Part shown: piece by piece, positions 7,431 to 16,094 of the stretch
Numbering within the stretch: the first letter of the stretch is position 1
How the letters are laid out: every line of letters begins with the position of its first letter
Assembly: GCA_944326255.1 (NCBI GenBank)
Contig: CALVDG010000004.1
Location: 1-64,000 of the forward strand
Reading direction: 5' to 3'
Length of the DNA stretch: 64,000 bases
Source of the DNA: an uncultured Bacteroidales bacterium
GTDB taxonomy: Bacteria; Bacteroidota; Bacteroidia; Bacteroidales; UBA932
Notes under the pieces: generated by a model
Seen by the model: the letters and a program-made list of their open reading frames with translations, nothing else
What the model was told of the DNA's origin: nothing
The model's database searches: none
Made by a program: the position numbers and the translations under genes

Positions 7431-8870
7431 ATGACGAAAATAATAGGACGAGATATTGAGCAGGCGACTCTTAACAACCTGTACCACAGTGGTAAAAGCG
7501 AGTTTGTCGCTGTCTATGGAAGACGACGGATCGGGAAGACTTTCCTGATAAGAGAAATGTTCAAGGACAGATTCGCATTCTACCACACAGGACTTTCGCC
7601 TTTTGAGCTGAACGGCAAGAAACTGCTGTCCGAACAATTACGCAACTTCACATTGTCACTGGCGCGTTACGGTTCAGGCAACACCACTGCTCCTTCCAGT
7701 TGGATGGAAGCATTCGGTCTACTGATTGAATTGCTGGAAAGTAAGGGAAAAGAAACAAGACAGGTTGTTTTTCTGGACGAAGTACCGTGGATGGATACTC
7801 ATCGCTCAGGCTTTATAACCGCCTTGGAACATTTCTGGAACGGATGGGGTGCCGGACGGGACAATCTCATGCTGATTGTATGCGGCTCCGCCACCTCATG
7901 GATCAACGACAATCTGATAAACAATACAGGAGGCCTTTACGGACGTCTCACCAAGCAGATATGCCTGTCTCCGATGACATTGGCAGAGACTGAAGAACTC
8001 TTTCGACTCAATCAGGTCAGAATAGACCGGTACGATATCATACAAAGCTGGATGATATTCGGGGGCATCCCTTATTACCTGAACTGCTTGACAAAGGAAC
8101 GGAGCCTGGCTCAGAATGTGGATTATCTTTTATTTAGACACGGATCTGAATTATCAAATGAGTTTGACAGGCTGTTCAACTCACTGTTCGTAAATCCGGA
8201 AGACTACAAGCACATCGTACGGTTCCTCTCAACCTCCAGCAACGGTTATACCAGGGAGGAAATAGCGGCAAAGGCCCCGTCATCAGGCGGAGGTCTCACT
8301 AAAATACTCAGAATCCTGAGAGAGAACGGTTTCATATCCGTGTTCCAGGACTTTTCCGGACGCTCCATGGATCTGCGGTACAGACTGACAGACCCTTTCT
8401 GCCTGTTTTATCTCAAATTCATAGACGGTCACAAGACCAACGATGAAGCGTTCTGGGAAAACAGTCAGTTTTCCCCGGGCATAAACGCCTGGAGAGGTCT
8501 TGCCTTTGAAAATGTCTGTTTCGCACATATCCGTCAGATCAAATCGGCACTTGGAATATCCGGAGTACACACGGAAACATATTCCTGGACATTCAAAGGA
8601 GATGAGACACACGACGGCACACAGATCGACATGCTGATAGACCGGGCCGACAGGATCATCAACCTGTGCGAAGTCAAGTTCAGTCTATCCGAATATACTA
8701 TCACAAAAGACTACGACCGTAAGTTGAGAGACCGCCTTCAGACATTCCTCGATGTTGCCCACCCTAAAAAGGCCATTCATCAGACATTCATCACGACGTA
8801 TGGTCTACGGGACAATGAATACGCCGGAAAGATCCAGAGTATCATAACAATGGAAGATCTCTTCCGATAG
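7431..8870 (+). CDS. Solitary AAA-type ATPase with DUF234/PD-(D/E)xK-like C-terminus
   Basis: A 479-residue protein of the archaeal-ATPase (ATPase_2/DUF234) type. P-loop GRRRIGKT (30-37), Walker B VVFLDE with Asp116-Glu117, and sensor-like LIVCGSAT. A winged-helix segment follows (near YTREEIAAKAPSSGGGLTK). The C-terminal domain has Asp400 in QIDMLID and Glu414-Val-Lys416 in CEVKF, which matches a PD-(D/E)xK nuclease-like core. The family is widespread in Bacteroidota and archaea but has no settled biological role. The gene stands alone and is preceded by a duplicated promoter unit at 7322-7427. Its winged helix is a candidate binder of that repeat. Codon use looks more AT-rich than the flanking core genes, which suggests acquisition. 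Confidence 0.8.
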   Translation: MTKIIGRDIEQATLNNLYHSGKSEFVAVYGRRRIGKTFLIREMFKDRFAFYHTGLSPFELNGKKLLSEQLRNFTLSLARYGSGNTTAPSSWMEAFGLLIELLESKGKETRQVVFLDEVPWMDTHRSGFITALEHFWNGWGAGRDNLMLIVCGSATSWINDNLINNTGGLYGRLTKQICLSPMTLAETEELFRLNQVRIDRYDIIQSWMIFGGIPYYLNCLTKERSLAQNVDYLLFRHGSELSNEFDRLFNSLFVNPEDYKHIVRFLSTSSNGYTREEIAAKAPSSGGGLTKILRILRENGFISVFQDFSGRSMDLRYRLTDPFCLFYLKFIDGHKTNDEAFWENSQFSPGINAWRGLAFENVCFAHIRQIKSALGISGVHTETYSWTFKGDETHDGTQIDMLIDRADRIINLCEVKFSLSEYTITKDYDRKLRDRLQTFLDVAHPKKAIHQTFITTYGLRDNEYAGKIQSIITMEDLFR

Positions 8871-8944
8871 GAGCACGGCATATACGGCACAAAGATTTCT
8901 TACATTTTATGTACTTTGCGATACAAGGTAATAATATTTTTATA

Positions 8945-8952
8945 TATATTTG
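8945..8952 (+). promoter_or_regulatory. -7 promoter box of the PspC/PadR operon
   Basis: TATATTTG, 38 nt before the ATG at 8990. A -33 TTTG lies at 8915-8918 but the spacer (26 nt) is longer than usual. Confidence 0.5.
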
Positions 8953-8989
8953 CATTGTAGAATAATAAACAAACCACAATACTAAAGTT

Positions 8990-9595
8990 ATGAAACAAGT
9001 ACTCAACGTAGGAATCGGAGGCCGCAGCTTCGTCATAGACGAGGATGCCTTCGACAGACTCAACTCCTATCTCAACGCATTCCGCTCCAAGACCGGCATG
9101 GGCTACCAGACAAAGGAAGTCATGGACGATCTGGAAATGCGGATTGCCGAAATCTTCACCGAATCCCTCTCTTCCCGTCAGGAGGTGGTGGACATCTCCC
9201 TCGTAGAGCGGGTCATCGCACAGCTCGGTATGCCTGACGGCTCTGACATTCCGGGAAATACCGGCTACAATGGCACCGGCAGCACCGCAGACTCAGGTGA
9301 ATACTGGCACTCAGGCCGCGATAGCCGCCCGGTAAAGAAACTCTACCGCGACACAGACCACAACTTCATCGGCGGTGTGGCTTCCGGCCTGGCCTGCTAC
9401 TTCGATGTGGACGTGCTGGTCATACGTATCCTCTTCGTAATCCTCTTTCTCTTCGGTTCCTTCGGAGGCTGGATCTACATCATCCTCTGGATCGCTGTCC
9501 CGGCTGCCCGTACCAGTGCGGAGAAATGCCGGATGCACGGCCTTCCTGTCACGGCCGAGAATATGCGCAGATTCTACAACACAGCTAATCATTAG
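8990..9595 (+). CDS. PspC-domain membrane protein
   Basis: The N-terminal ~95 residues form a small domain that recurs at the start of the protein at 9976 (VLNVGIGGRSFVIDEDAF here, VKVSIGNIAFTLDKDAH there). Then comes a PspC domain (KKLYRDTDHNFIGGVASGLACYFDVD) followed by two membrane helices ending in YIILWIAVP. PspC proteins belong to the envelope-stress phage-shock system. The full Psp system is absent here; in Bacteroidota PspC is usually paired with PadR, as seen downstream. Confidence 0.85.
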   Translation: MKQVLNVGIGGRSFVIDEDAFDRLNSYLNAFRSKTGMGYQTKEVMDDLEMRIAEIFTESLSSRQEVVDISLVERVIAQLGMPDGSDIPGNTGYNGTGSTADSGEYWHSGRDSRPVKKLYRDTDHNFIGGVASGLACYFDVDVLVIRILFVILFLFGSFGGWIYIILWIAVPAARTSAEKCRMHGLPVTAENMRRFYNTANH

Positions 9596-9606
9596 GAGAC
9601 ACAGCC

Positions 9607-9945
9607 ATGGAAGTAATGAACAATGTCGAGAACGTAAAGACCCAGATGCGCCGGGGAGTGCTGGAATACTGCATCCTCAGCATCCTAAGCAAGAAGGACT
9701 CCTACGCATCGTCCATCCTCTCCGAACTCAAGGACGCCCGGATGATAGTGGTCGAAGGCACCATCTACCCGCTGCTGATACGGCAGAAGAACCAGGGACT
9801 GCTCACCTACCGCTGGGAGGAATCCCCCCAGGGACCGCCCCGCAAATACTATCAGATCACCGACAAGGGCCGGCAGGCTCTCGCCGAGATGGACTCAGCA
9901 TGGCAGGAGCTCGTCGAGACAATCCGTCTTTTAAGAGAAAAATAA
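9607..9945 (+). CDS. PadR-family transcriptional regulator
   Basis: A 112-residue winged-helix repressor, the usual size for short PadR proteins (LEYCILSILSKKDSYASSIL, VVEGTIYPLLIRQKNQGLL, GPPRKYYQITDKGRQ). It sits 11 nt after the first PspC gene and 30 nt before the second, and most likely autoregulates this three-gene operon in response to an unknown ligand or membrane signal. Confidence 0.92.
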   Translation: MEVMNNVENVKTQMRRGVLEYCILSILSKKDSYASSILSELKDARMIVVEGTIYPLLIRQKNQGLLTYRWEESPQGPPRKYYQITDKGRQALAEMDSAWQELVETIRLLREK

Positions 9946-9975
9946 CTTTTTTTGATTTTTTTAGAATTTATAAAA

Positions 9976-11493
9976 ATGCAACAAGTTGTTAAAGTCAGTA
10001 TAGGAAACATAGCGTTCACTCTGGACAAGGACGCACATGAGTTGATGGAGGATTATCTGGACCGTCTTGCCACGCACTACGCTGGAAACGCCAACTGCAG
10101 CGAGATACTCTCCGAGATAGAATCCAGAATCGCAGAACTCCTCACCGAAAGGGGATACCGCGACAAAGTCATCCCCGCCGACGCAGTGCAGGGAGTCATC
10201 AATACCCTGGGCCGCCCCGAGGACTTCGACGGAGAGAGTGAGGAGGAGCACAGAACGACGAAAAAGAGAGTGTACCGCGACCCGGACAACAAGATAGTGG
10301 GCGGAGTCTGTGGCGGACTGGGCGCGTACTTCTCGACCGACCCCCTGATATTCCGCATAATCTTCGCCGTCTGGATACTTTTCTTCTTCTGGCTGGAGAT
10401 ATTCGAAGACTGGGGATGGGGAATGTCCGTACTGGGTATGTTCGCCTATATAGTACTGTGGATCGCCATGCCCGAGGCCCGCACCGTAGAACAGAGGTAC
10501 AATATGAAGGGCGGTTCCGTCTCCCTTAAAGATATACAGAAGAGCATGGAAAAAGAGGCTAAGGACGTCAGCAGAAAGGTAAGCAGAGGCGTAAAGGAAG
10601 GCGTAAGGAACACCGGCGGCTTCTGGAAGGCCTTGGGAAGATGCTTCGGCATCATCTTCGGTGCACTGCTTTTCCTCACCGGCATGGCCGGCTGCGCCGC
10701 TTCGCTCCTGGCAGTCTTCGGCATCGGTATATGGAACGGACTGCACGCATTCGGAACATCGTGGTTGCTCTCCGTAATTACAGACACCCCCGCATGGGTA
10801 TCCGTACTGATATCCGTCCTTACCTGCATCACCGTCATCCTGCCGTTCATAGGTCTGCTGTACGCCGGTATCCTTATACTCTTCAGACTAAAGTCTCCTA
10901 AATGGAAACCGGGACTCATCATCTTCATTGTCTGGGTAGTGTCACTGCTGGGTCTTATCGGAGTATCCGCAGGCAGCCTGTCGACCGTCAGGAGCATGGA
11001 CCGTTCTATCCATGAAAACCGGCTGCCCATCCGGGACACCCTGTTCATAGAATTCGCCGGATGCTCCCAATGGAAAGATTTTGACGTCCTCGTCGATGCC
11101 GACCGCAGCAGCTACGACTTGCTCTATATGGGCAAGAACGGCTCCGACCCCTGCCTTGTAATCTACCCTGATCTGTATGTCGGCTCCTCCAGGGACTCCG
11201 TCTCCAAGGTCGTTTCCTATGCTGAGTATGTGACCGACGGCATGAGCCTGAATGACATGACCGAGAAGAAAAGCAGCAGATTCTGGAGCTTCGACGCTGA
11301 CAGCCGCACACTTAGGATAGAGCCGATAATCTTCTCGTCCGATATCCGCACTACGGACATTGACCGGCAGATGCGTGTCTTCCTCAGAAAAGGGACTTGC
11401 GTGATAGTCCGGGAGCCGGTCCATCACGAGTTCGACAGCAACTTCGAATACTGTTCCAACCGATTCCTCAAGATAGTAGAGGAATTAAGGTAA
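9976..11493 (+). CDS. Large PspC-domain membrane protein
   Basis: 505 residues. It has the same N-terminal domain as the protein at 8990, then a PspC domain (KKRVYRDPDNKIVGGVCGGLGAYF), an amphipathic linker, four to five membrane helices and a C-terminal periplasmic or extracytosolic domain of about 150 residues containing DXD-like acidic patches. The start at 9976 is preferred over an upstream in-frame ATG at 9952 because alignment with the paralogue begins at MQQVVKVSIG. Probably envelope-stress related; the C-terminal domain is not recognised. Confidence 0.82.
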   Translation: MQQVVKVSIGNIAFTLDKDAHELMEDYLDRLATHYAGNANCSEILSEIESRIAELLTERGYRDKVIPADAVQGVINTLGRPEDFDGESEEEHRTTKKRVYRDPDNKIVGGVCGGLGAYFSTDPLIFRIIFAVWILFFFWLEIFEDWGWGMSVLGMFAYIVLWIAMPEARTVEQRYNMKGGSVSLKDIQKSMEKEAKDVSRKVSRGVKEGVRNTGGFWKALGRCFGIIFGALLFLTGMAGCAASLLAVFGIGIWNGLHAFGTSWLLSVITDTPAWVSVLISVLTCITVILPFIGLLYAGILILFRLKSPKWKPGLIIFIVWVVSLLGLIGVSAGSLSTVRSMDRSIHENRLPIRDTLFIEFAGCSQWKDFDVLVDADRSSYDLLYMGKNGSDPCLVIYPDLYVGSSRDSVSKVVSYAEYVTDGMSLNDMTEKKSSRFWSFDADSRTLRIEPIIFSSDIRTTDIDRQMRVFLRKGTCVIVREPVHHEFDSNFEYCSNRFLKIVEELR

Positions 11494-11509
11494 GTATTCC
11501 GCGATACAT

Positions 11510-11554
11510 AAAATAAGCCTGCCTCGCGCTGTATGTGCAAGGCAGGCTTATTTT
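11510..11554. terminator. Bidirectional terminator between the PspC operon and secG
   Basis: AAAATAAGCCTGCCT (11510-11524) and AGGCAGGCTTATTTT (11540-11554) form a perfect 15-bp stem with A/T tails on both sides, placed between convergent genes. Confidence 0.88.
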
Positions 11555-11569
11555 CTACGGCTTCCAGGA

Positions 11570-11938
11570 TTACTCGACAGGTGCGGCGGCGGGATCAGCC
11601 ACAGGCTCTATGGGAGCGGCCTCACCACCGGGAATGGTAGTAGGGAACTCAGGTGCGCCTGTCGTCGTTCCGGTCTGCTCAAGCTTCTGAAGCACTGCGT
11701 TGTCACTCTGTTTCCTGGTAGGAGTAAATGCTGTCGCCAGAATACAGAGAGCGAGTATTATAATCGCAAGTGTCCAAGTAGCCTTCTCAAGAAAGTCAGC
11801 TGTCTGGCGCACTCCGAAAGTCTGGTTGCCGGCTGCGAAATTGGCTGCGAGTCCGCCACCCTTGGAATTCTGAATCAGAACCACGAAAGTGAGCAGAAGG
11901 CTCGCAATGATTATCAAAATTGAAATTGCTATGAACAT
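11570..11938 (-). CDS. secG: SecG, preprotein translocase subunit
   Basis: A small inner-membrane subunit of the SecYEG channel. Two hydrophobic segments (about 3-23 and 53-72) enclose the conserved cytosolic loop LIQNSKGGGLAANFAAGNQTFGVRQTADFLEKATW. A Pro/Ala/Glu-rich C-terminal tail of about 45 residues is usual in Bacteroidota SecG. It is the last gene of the sigma-54 regulator/lptE/TPR/secG run, which is a conserved order in the group. Confidence 0.92.
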   Translation of the reverse strand: MFIAISILIIIASLLLTFVVLIQNSKGGGLAANFAAGNQTFGVRQTADFLEKATWTLAIIILALCILATAFTPTRKQSDNAVLQKLEQTGTTTGAPEFPTTIPGGEAAPIEPVADPAAAPVE

Positions 11939-11940
11939 AA

Positions 11941-12558
11941 CTACAAATATTTCTTAATATCGTTTTTAAGGGCTGCAAAGTAAGCACTTTTTTCTGGATA
12001 TAGCAAAATAAGTTTCTCATAAACCTCATTTGCCCTGTCATATAGCTCCTGATCCGCATAAATTCTGGCCAGCGTCTCGGTATAGAACGCCTCGTCGGTA
12101 AACTCGGAACTGTCCGAGGACACCTGACTTTTCCGGGAACTGTCCAGTGAAGAGAGATCCTGTCCCTGGACATCCCTGAGGTCATCCGGCATGAAATAGT
12201 CTCCCCCGACGACATATATCCGCTTCCGCTCAGGCTCAGGTCCGGCTGTCTGTTCTTCGGCTTCCACCTCGGAAACTGTCACGGAGAGTCCGGCATCCGC
12301 AGAAACAGCGGATACTGCTTCCTCATATACGCCTTCGTCCACTTCGGCGGCGGAAGAAAGCACATACGCCTCCCTGAAGGCACTGTAGTCCGGATAGATA
12401 TACAGCACAGTCCGGTTAAGGGCATCCCTGCGGTACTCCTCGCCCATAGCCGACATCCTGAGAAACAGTTCCTTGCGGGCTGCGGCGAACCAGGGGTACG
12501 ACTCCACCAGTTTCTCCAGCTCGGCGATAGTGTTGTTTTTCAGATTGACCGCTTCCAT
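11941..12558 (-). CDS. TPR-containing protein between lptE and secG
   Basis: About 205 residues, no signal peptide. The N-terminus is helical (TIAELEKLVESYPWFAAARKELFLRM), the middle acidic and of low complexity, and the C-terminus has one TPR-like unit (ARIYADQELYDRANEVYEKLILLYPEKSAYFAALKNDI). The ATG at 12558 is chosen over an in-frame GTG at 12567 because it leaves an 8-nt gap to lptE rather than an overlap. The same type of gene occupies this slot in other Bacteroidales; function unknown. Confidence 0.75.
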   Translation of the reverse strand: MEAVNLKNNTIAELEKLVESYPWFAAARKELFLRMSAMGEEYRRDALNRTVLYIYPDYSAFREAYVLSSAAEVDEGVYEEAVSAVSADAGLSVTVSEVEAEEQTAGPEPERKRIYVVGGDYFMPDDLRDVQGQDLSSLDSSRKSQVSSDSSEFTDEAFYTETLARIYADQELYDRANEVYEKLILLYPEKSAYFAALKNDIKKYL

Positions 12559-12566
12559 GACTGACA

Positions 12567-13085
12567 CTACCAGTTGGCCACAGTTGCGTTGAATATATCC
12601 TCCACCAGTATGTCGATGATCTCGTCGCAGAGAGATCCCTCGACGGCATCCAGCAGCTGGTTGGAATCATAGTCGGCATAGGCGGAGAAAGACTTCTCGA
12701 AATCCTCCTCAGGATGCAGACGGTTAGTGAAATATATCTTCACATTGACGGTCAGACGGTTCTGTGAGGCCACCTCATCGGCGGTTACGGCAGTCGGACG
12801 GGTGTCATACGAGGTAATCTCGCCGGACACATTCATGTCTCCGTTCTCAGTGAGAATATCCAGACTGGTAAGCCTGCGGTACTGGTCAATAAGCGCGTCC
12901 GTAAGATTGGCGGCAAGCGTAGGATTGACCTTCAGGGCATTGTTCTGGAAATACTCCACCGCTATGGTCTTGACATCCGGCTGGATGGATGTTCCCGAGA
13001 ACGAATAGATACCGCATCCGTACAGGGAGAAGCACAACAGCAGCGACAGAACTATATTCCTAATCTTTCTCATCTTGTTTATCAT
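12567..13085 (-). CDS. lptE: LptE-type LPS-assembly lipoprotein
   Basis: Outer-membrane lipoprotein that plugs the LptD barrel for LPS delivery. The signal peptide ends in lipobox LYGC followed by GIYSFSG. The core has the LptE pattern: TIAVEYFQNNALKVNPTLAANLTDALIDQYRR, then GEITSYDTRP and VNVKIYFTNRLHPEEDFEKSFSAYADYD. Its reading frame overlaps the end of the sigma-54 regulator by about 26 nt (14 nt if the second ATG at 13073 is used), so the two are coupled. Confidence 0.88.
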   Translation of the reverse strand: MINKMRKIRNIVLSLLLCFSLYGCGIYSFSGTSIQPDVKTIAVEYFQNNALKVNPTLAANLTDALIDQYRRLTSLDILTENGDMNVSGEITSYDTRPTAVTADEVASQNRLTVNVKIYFTNRLHPEEDFEKSFSAYADYDSNQLLDAVEGSLCDEIIDILVEDIFNATVANW

Positions 13086-14262
13086 TGTCGTTTATTTTCA
13101 ATTCCTTTATCTTTCTGTACAGGGTTCTCTCGGAGATTCCCAGCTCGGCCGCAGCGGCCTTCCTGCGCCCCTCGTGCTTCTCCAGGGCCCTGCGTATCAT
13201 ATCGTCATTCATATCGTGGATTGTCAGCGGAGTCTCTTCCTTTACAGGCACCACCTCGGCTGAGGGAACTACTATGGAGAAGTCCGGCATGTCGGACAGC
13301 TTGGCCGGCAGGGCGTGTACCTGAGGCATCTCCGGGACACTGCTGTCGGGCTTGCCCACCATGGCCCTGAGCTCGTCCACCTCTTCCCGGAGCTGGAACA
13401 GCATCTTGAAGATAATGTCCCTGTCCTGGATATTTCCGGCAGTACCGCTGTCGCAGTTACGTACAGGAAGGTTGTTGGGGTCATCCGCCGGCAGATACTT
13501 TCTGAGCACATCCGCCGATATCTGACGGTTGCTCTCCAGAACAGATATCTGCTCCGCCACATTCTTCAGCTGACGGATATTGCCCGGCCACCTGTATGCC
13601 TCCAGAAGAGCCCTGGCATCCGGTTCCAGACGCACGGCCGGCATCTTGTATTTGTCTGCAAAATCCAATGCGAACTTCATGAACAGCAAGTGGATATCAC
13701 CCTTCCTCTCTCTCAGTGGAGGTATATATATAGGAACGGCATTCAACCTGTAATACAGGTCTTCCCGAAACTTTCCCTCGCGGACGGCGTGCATAAAGTT
13801 GATATTGGAGGCCGCTATGACCCTCACATCCGTCTTCTGGGCCTTGGAGGAGCCCACTCTTATAAACTCGCCGCTCTCCAGCACCCTCAGCAGCCTGGCC
13901 TGCGTAGGAAGAGGCAGCTCTCCCACCTCGTCCAGGAAGATGGTACCCTTGTCAGCCGCCTCGAAGTAACCCTTGCGGGCCTCGTTTGCACCAGTGAAAG
14001 AGCCTTTCTCGTGGCCGAACAATTCGGACTCGATGGTTCCCTCCGGTATCGCACCGCAGTTGATGGCTATGTAGTTGTTGTGCTTACGCGGGCTGAAAGC
14101 ATGGATAATCTTGGGGATCACCTCCTTGCCCACACCGCTTTCTCCGGTGATGAGCACTGACAGATTCGTCCCGGCAATCTGGACGGCAGTATCTATGGCA
14201 CTGTTGAGCCTCGGATCATTGCCTATAATCCCGAACCTGTTTTTGATTTCATTGAGTTCCAT
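13060..14262 (-). CDS. Sigma-54-dependent transcriptional activator
   Basis: A 400-residue bacterial enhancer-binding protein without an N-terminal receiver. The AAA+ domain starts almost at once, with Walker A GESGVGKE, the sigma-54 contact loop GSFTGA, Walker B GTIFLDEVGELP and arginine-finger region FREDLYYRLNAVPIYIPPLRER. A C-terminal Fis-type helix-turn-helix (RKAAAAELGISERTLYRKIKEL) follows. Lacking a sensory domain, it is probably controlled by abundance or a partner protein. It heads the lptE-TPR-secG operon and is transcribed away from the lipoprotein gene at 14364. Confidence 0.92.
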   Translation of the reverse strand: MELNEIKNRFGIIGNDPRLNSAIDTAVQIAGTNLSVLITGESGVGKEVIPKIIHAFSPRKHNNYIAINCGAIPEGTIESELFGHEKGSFTGANEARKGYFEAADKGTIFLDEVGELPLPTQARLLRVLESGEFIRVGSSKAQKTDVRVIAASNINFMHAVREGKFREDLYYRLNAVPIYIPPLRERKGDIHLLFMKFALDFADKYKMPAVRLEPDARALLEAYRWPGNIRQLKNVAEQISVLESNRQISADVLRKYLPADDPNNLPVRNCDSGTAGNIQDRDIIFKMLFQLREEVDELRAMVGKPDSSVPEMPQVHALPAKLSDMPDFSIVVPSAEVVPVKEETPLTIHDMNDDMIRRALEKHEGRRKAAAAELGISERTLYRKIKELKINDNDKQDEKD

Positions 14263-14306
14263 ATCGCAAAGTTATCAATTTTTATCATCAAAAATCAAAT
14301 AATTAT

Positions 14307-14314
14307 TATATTTG
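14307..14314 (+). promoter_or_regulatory. -7 promoter box of the OmpA/TPR lipoprotein gene
   Basis: TATATTTG in the AT-rich divergent region, 49 nt before the ATG at 14364. Confidence 0.55.
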
Positions 14315-14363
14315 CATTTACGAAAATCCATAAATAGAAAACAACAATCTTAAAATATTCAAA

Positions 14364-16019
14364 ATGAAAAAGATTTTTAACGTACTTATGATCGTTGCGG
14401 CAGGATTGCTGATTCAGTCCTGCGGCAGTCCCAAGAAAATGGCTGAAAGCGCCGAAGAAGTATCCGTAAGCTGCAACCCTCAGGTTCTCGAGGTAGTTGC
14501 CGGCAACATCAAAGCCGACGTGACTGTCACATTCCCTGAGGATTTCTTCCATCCTAAAGCAATTGTCGAAGTCGTTCCCGCTCTTGTATATAATGGTGGT
14601 GAGACCGTACTTGACCCTGTAATGCTCCAGGGCGAGGATGTTACCGAGAACTATCAGGTAGTAGCCGAGACCGGAGGAACCATAACAAAGACATTTGAGT
14701 TCGCATATGAGGAAGGCATGGAAAACTCTCACCTCGAGCTGAGGATGACCGTTATCCACAAGGACAAGAGAATCCCCTTCACTGCTCCCTATAAGGTGGC
14801 TGACGGTGCCAACACCACTTATATGCTCGTGAAGACTGACGGCAGCCTCGCATACGCTCCCGATGCATATCAGGCTGTTATCGCCGAGCAGAACGAGGCT
14901 CAGATCCTCTATCTGATCAACAGCGCGACAGTACGCCCCTCACAGTTGAAGTCCGATGAGATCAAGGCTTTCCAGGAGTTCCTCACCAACCTCAAGGCCG
15001 ATGAGCGCAGAGAGCTCGTAAGCACCGACATCATCGCTTACGCCTCACCTGACGGAAAGGAAGATTTCAACGCAGAGCTTTCTGAAAGACGTGCGAAGAC
15101 CGCCAGCGATGCCTTCAACAAGAAGATCAACAACAAGAAGATCGATATCGAGACCACTGTCAACACCACCAATGTGGACGAGGACTGGGAAGGCTTCCAG
15201 GAACTGGTATCCAACTCCAGCATTGAGGACAAGGACCTTATCCTCCGCGTTCTCGACATGTACAGCGATCCCGCAGTACGTGAGAGAGAGATCAAGAACA
15301 TGTCCGAGGTATACACCACTCTTAAGAAGGACATCCTTCCTGAGCTCCGCCGTGCAAGATTCATCGCCAACATCGAATTCACCAACTACAGCAACGAGGA
15401 GCTCACCGCTCTCGTAAACGACAATATTGAGATTCTCGACGAGGAGGCTCTTCTCCGCGCAGCATCTCTGCTCGAGGACGCAAACCAGAAAGTGACAGTT
15501 TACCAGAAAGCCGTTGAGAAATTCAACAGCGACCGCGCAAAGGTCAATCTCGGTGTCGCTTATCTCACTCTCGGCAAGAACGCAGAGGCTGAGAACGCCC
15601 TCGCTTCAGTATCCGACAAGAACTGCGCTTACTACAACAACGCCATGGGTGTCGTAGCACTCCGCAAGGGAGACAACGAAGCCGCAGCAGCCGCATTCAA
15701 CAAGTCTTCTCTGAAAGAGGCCCAGTACAATCTGGCTGTCATCGACATACTGAACGGCAACTATGCTGACGCCGCATCCAAGCTCAATGGAGAGGCTTCA
15801 TTCAACGAGGCTCTCGTCAACATCCTCAACGGCAACCTTGACGCAGCTTCCAGGATTCTCGGTGACGCACAGTGCCCGTGCAAGAGCTACCTGAAGGCCA
15901 TCATCGCCGCCCGCCAGGGCAATGTCGAGGCCGCTAACGCAGCTCTTGAGACCGCATCTCAGGACGAGGCTCTCGCAGAACGCGCCGAGAACGATATCGA
16001 ATTTGCAAAGATCCGTTAA
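14364..16019 (+). CDS. OmpA-like/TPR lipoprotein
   Basis: 551 residues. Lipobox IQSC at about residue 20, then two beta-rich domains. Next comes a segment resembling an OmpA-type peptidoglycan-binding fold (LINSATVRPSQLKSDEIKAF, IIAYASPDGKEDFNAELSERRAKTASDAF). The C-terminal ~180 residues are TPR-like helical repeats (YLTLGKNAEAENAL, ALRKGDNEAAAAAFNKS). Its strong promoter box and codon bias (gag, cag, aac rich) fit a highly expressed envelope protein. It probably tethers the outer membrane to the cell wall; the exact role is unknown. Confidence 0.75.
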   Translation: MKKIFNVLMIVAAGLLIQSCGSPKKMAESAEEVSVSCNPQVLEVVAGNIKADVTVTFPEDFFHPKAIVEVVPALVYNGGETVLDPVMLQGEDVTENYQVVAETGGTITKTFEFAYEEGMENSHLELRMTVIHKDKRIPFTAPYKVADGANTTYMLVKTDGSLAYAPDAYQAVIAEQNEAQILYLINSATVRPSQLKSDEIKAFQEFLTNLKADERRELVSTDIIAYASPDGKEDFNAELSERRAKTASDAFNKKINNKKIDIETTVNTTNVDEDWEGFQELVSNSSIEDKDLILRVLDMYSDPAVREREIKNMSEVYTTLKKDILPELRRARFIANIEFTNYSNEELTALVNDNIEILDEEALLRAASLLEDANQKVTVYQKAVEKFNSDRAKVNLGVAYLTLGKNAEAENALASVSDKNCAYYNNAMGVVALRKGDNEAAAAAFNKSSLKEAQYNLAVIDILNGNYADAASKLNGEASFNEALVNILNGNLDAASRILGDAQCPCKSYLKAIIAARQGNVEAANAALETASQDEALAERAENDIEFAKIR

Positions 16020-16040
16020 TCCAACGATCAACCTGATATA

Positions 16041-16073
16041 AAAAAAGCGGAAGGGAAGTCTTCCGCTTTTTTT
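16041..16073. terminator. Bidirectional terminator
   Basis: AAAAAAGCGGAAG, loop GGAAGT, CTTCCGCTTTTTTT. It lies between the convergent lipoprotein and ppx genes. Confidence 0.92.
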
Positions 16074-16094
16074 ATGACCATATGCACCTTAAAC

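Noticed and set aside
13315..14160. 281-codon open frame antisense to the sigma-54 regulator
   Set aside because: Antisense to an AAA+ regulator with all motifs; no independent support.
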